Source: Pseudoalteromonas galatheae (GTDB lineage Bacteria; Pseudomonadota; Gammaproteobacteria; Enterobacterales; Alteromonadaceae). Taken from it: a stretch of DNA of 64,000 bases. A program made the position numbers and the translations under genes. The stretch's first letter is position 1, and each line of letters begins with the position of its first letter. The notes under the pieces are model-generated. The model was not told the DNA's origin. It worked only from the letters and a program-made list of their open reading frames with translations, and did not search any database. The stretch covers positions 496,001-560,000 of the forward strand of contig NZ_PNCO02000002.1 in assembly GCF_005886105.2 (NCBI RefSeq), read 5' to 3'. This document shows, in pieces, positions 63,992 through 64,000 of this stretch.

Positions 63992-64000
63992 GGGGTTTTC

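Noticed and set aside
1..64000. tRNA, rRNA genes and riboswitches
   Set aside because: None was recognised by eye on either strand; no tRNA was found next to the island, which is inserted in a protein gene.

Overview
The window looks like chromosomal DNA of a marine gammaproteobacterium, most likely Pseudoalteromonas or a close relative. This is inferred from the mix of genes (MipA/OmpV, DUF3019 and an OmpR-type two-component pair; a large TonB-dependent receptor beside a CadC-like regulator; a lipase with its foldase) and not from any marker gene.

Region 1 (1-16190) is a salicylate-thiazoline siderophore locus. A very large NRPS gene enters from beyond the left edge on the minus strand. Its visible 2622 codons read ArCP-Cy-A-PCP-Cy-A-PCP-Cy, and both A domains carry a cysteine-like specificity code. 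Just upstream of it in the same transcript is one gene that fuses a salicyl-AMP ligase to an MbtI/Irp9-type salicylate synthase. Divergently transcribed are two fused ABC transporters of the YbtP/YbtQ type and an MFS protein. A 27-bp palindrome lies between the two transcripts.

Region 2 (16200-40240) is ordinary chromosome with some lineage-specific loci: a MipA/DUF3019/response regulator/histidine kinase operon, a beta-propeller lipoprotein, a TonB receptor facing a membrane-bound winged-helix regulator across a perfect palindrome, a peroxiredoxin, a putative PhyH-type dioxygenase, two paralogous six-cysteine secreted proteins, a soluble chemotaxis receptor with four tandem PAS repeats, a YebC-family protein, and a tandem array of seven tiny secreted two-EF-hand proteins.

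Region 3 (40565-56724) is an inserted mobile island of about 16.2 kb. It splits a GNAT acetyltransferase gene: the first 42 codons lie at 56850-56725 and the last 106 at 40561-40241. Joining the halves at a shared AAT codon restores an intact 148-aa protein. The island ends have a short imperfect inverted repeat (CACC...GGTG) and are flanked by ATT. Its right end carries a tightly overlapping operon of three tyrosine-recombinase-like proteins (first and third with the catalytic residues, second degenerate) and a small HTH/coiled-coil protein, an arrangement reminiscent of Tn554 TnpABC and of the gamma-mobile-trio islands. Cargo comprises an HNH nuclease-like protein, an Rx4H (HEPN-like) protein, a Cas2-like protein, a hybrid histidine kinase and two GGDEF-type proteins (one degenerate, one with EAL), a CoiA-like/T5orf172/HTH protein, and a probable 5'-truncated C-terminal piece of a pPIWI_RE (prokaryotic Argonaute-like) protein.

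Region 4 (56850-64000) is chromosome again: nitronate monooxygenase, a secreted LNS2/HAD-type protein, lipase and lipase foldase, a DUF3293 protein, and an exported catalase-peroxidase.

All family assignments were made by eye from motifs; no database search was possible.
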